The notes beneath the pieces were generated by a model. It made no database searches. It was given only the letters and a program-made list of their open reading frames with translations, and was not told the origin of the DNA. This document shows positions 5,109 to 6,092 of a stretch of DNA of 6,092 nucleotides, piece by piece. Origin of the DNA: Thermaerobacter marianensis (GTDB taxonomy: Bacteria; Bacillota; Sulfobacillia; DYIH01); assembly GCA_020723785.1 (NCBI GenBank), contig DYIH01000003.1, forward strand, positions 1 through 6,092, in the 5' to 3' direction. The translations under genes and the position numbers were made by a program. The first letter of the stretch is position 1. Every line of letters starts with the position of its first letter.

Positions 5109-6077
5109 CTATCGCCTCCTGAAGAGCCGAAACCGGCCGCCCCCGGCCGGTTTGGCCGCCGGTACCAGACGCGCGACCAGTTCCTTCAGCGCCCGTGAGG
5201 AGGGCGCGTTCGGCTTGGCCAGCACGCTGATGGCGCTTGCCATCCGCGCCTGGGCCACCGCCGGGTCGCTGGGGATCACCCCAGCCACGCGCAGCCCCCA
5301 ATTCTCCCAGAGCGACCCGCCGCCGCGCCCTTCGATAGCCGTCCGCACCCTGCCCACGTCGTGGAACTTGTCGACCTTGTTCAGGGCGACCAGGGTCTTC
5401 TCGGGATCGAACAGCCCGTGCTCACGCAGGATCTCCAGGGCCTGCGTGCACGCCGCGACGGCCGCGGTGTCCGGCTCGACGACCACCAGCCGCTTAGTGG
5501 CGAGCTTCAACGCCGCCTGGGTCATCGGGTCGTCCAGGTGGTCCGAGCAGTCCAGGACCAAGGCATCGAACTCCTGAGCGAGCACCCGGATCACCGCTTC
5601 AGCCGCCTCCATCGATACGCAGAAGGCGGCCGACCCGCCCCGCGAGGCCAGGAGCCAGAACCCGACCGGATGCTGTGGCAGGGCCGCCGCCAGTTCGTGA
5701 CTCACGATCCCAGCCGGGTCCAGAGCCAGGGCGTCCGACCAAGCGAAGGACAGCGGCATCCCCAGCGTATAGGCCAGCTGCCCATAGGACGGGTCGCAGT
5801 CCACCAGGCACACCTTATACCCCTCATACTGGCGGGCCAGGAGCGCCGCGATAGCCGTGGATACGGAGGTCTTCCCGGCCCCGCCCTTGCCGCTGAACAC
5901 CGCCAGCAAGAGGCTCTTCAGAACGACCGCCTGGGGCGCCGGTCGGACGGGCGCCTGGGCTGGCACCCAGCCCGCCGGTGCCGCTGTACGCGGCGATCCG
6001 TTGCCGCTTTCCGGTGGCCCCGCCGGCGCCGCCGGCTGGGATGTTAGACTCGGATCATTCGGCAACCATCCGCTCAT
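5109..6077 (-). CDS. tadZ: TadZ/CpaE-like MinD/ParA-family ATPase
   Basis: A 322-residue protein whose core is a P-loop ATPase of the MinD/ParA type. The deviant Walker A is at 64-71 (KGGAGKTS, with signature Lys64 and Lys69). The A' motif is at 92-96 (VDCDP). Walker B is at 174-179 (VLDCSD), and NKVDK at 233-237 fits the family's base-recognition region. In Tad systems TadZ/CpaE localises the assembly machine at the cell pole or membrane and is thought to act with TadA. Residues 1-50 are Pro/Ala/Gly-rich and low-complexity, in place of the atypical receiver domain found in many CpaE/TadZ proteins. The end is basic (RFRLFRRR at 315-322). GGAGGTGA at 6085-6092 with a 7-base spacer fixes the ATG at 6077. 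The gene directly precedes tadA, which supports TadZ over a general partition ATPase. Confidence 0.9.
   Translation of the reverse strand: MSGWLPNDPSLTSQPAAPAGPPESGNGSPRTAAPAGWVPAQAPVRPAPQAVVLKSLLLAVFSGKGGAGKTSVSTAIAALLARQYEGYKVCLVDCDPSYGQLAYTLGMPLSFAWSDALALDPAGIVSHELAAALPQHPVGFWLLASRGGSAAFCVSMEAAEAVIRVLAQEFDALVLDCSDHLDDPMTQAALKLATKRLVVVEPDTAAVAACTQALEILREHGLFDPEKTLVALNKVDKFHDVGRVRTAIEGRGGGSLWENWGLRVAGVIPSDPAVAQARMASAISVLAKPNAPSSRALKELVARLVPAAKPAGGGRFRLFRRR
5115..5120 (-). promoter_or_regulatory. Ribosome binding site of tadA inside tadZ
   Basis: AGGAGG is formed by two successive AGG Arg codons near the tadZ C-terminus, 9 bases before the tadA ATG. Because the site lies within the preceding coding region, ribosomes finishing tadZ can restart on tadA. 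Confidence 0.7.
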
Positions 6078-6084
6078 CGGCGGG

Positions 6085-6092
6085 TCACCTCC
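6085..6092 (-). promoter_or_regulatory. Ribosome binding site of tadZ
   Basis: GGAGGTGA on the minus strand, a full Shine-Dalgarno sequence 7 bases before the ATG at 6077. It shows that the gene is complete at its 5' end even though the window ends here. Any promoter lies outside the window. Confidence 0.85.

Overview
This GC-rich window carries most of a Tad (tight adherence, Flp-type pilus) locus. Every gene I can support lies on the minus strand, so transcription runs from the right edge to the left edge. In transcription order it reads: a MinD/ParA-like TadZ/CpaE ATPase (5109-6077), the secretion ATPase TadA/CpaF (3762-5105), the inner-membrane platform proteins TadB (2914-3777) and TadC (2078-2914), a very small Flp-like pilin (1830-2021), a TadE-type minor pilin (1294-1749), a 261-base non-coding and palindrome-rich interval, two small unknown genes (886-1032 and 559-792), and the start of a TadG-type protein that runs off the left edge (1-586).

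The organism cannot be named from this window. The high GC content, strong third-position GC bias, Shine-Dalgarno sites and TGA/TAG stops point to a GC-rich bacterium. The gene order (tadZ-A-B-C-pilin-tadE) with no secretin or RcpA/B gene in view is compatible with a monoderm (GC-rich Firmicutes or Actinobacteria) or a Chloroflexota member, but the outer-membrane genes could simply lie outside the window.

The right two thirds is a compact, translationally coupled block. tadZ and tadA are separated by 3 bases, tadA and tadB overlap by 16 bases, and tadB and tadC share a TGATG junction. Together they give the energy and platform half of the machine: TadZ positions it, TadA hydrolyses ATP, and TadB with TadC forms the membrane platform that extrudes pilin. 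After tadC the spacing loosens. The pilin and TadE are separated by a GC hairpin, which is a plausible way to set pilin level apart from its neighbours. Three products (pilin, TadE, TadG-like) share an N-terminal Arg-Asp-Glu-Arg-Gly leader before a hydrophobic helix.

The unusual part is 559-1293, between tadE and the tadG-like gene. It holds two related AT-rich perfect inverted repeats (811-832 and 1258-1278), a cluster of TTGCAA sites, overlapping GC palindromes, a 48-residue gene, and a 77-residue gene that overlaps the start of tadG. None of this belongs to the standard Tad set that I know. It looks like a small regulatory or accessory module placed inside the pilus operon, and it is the part most worth following up.
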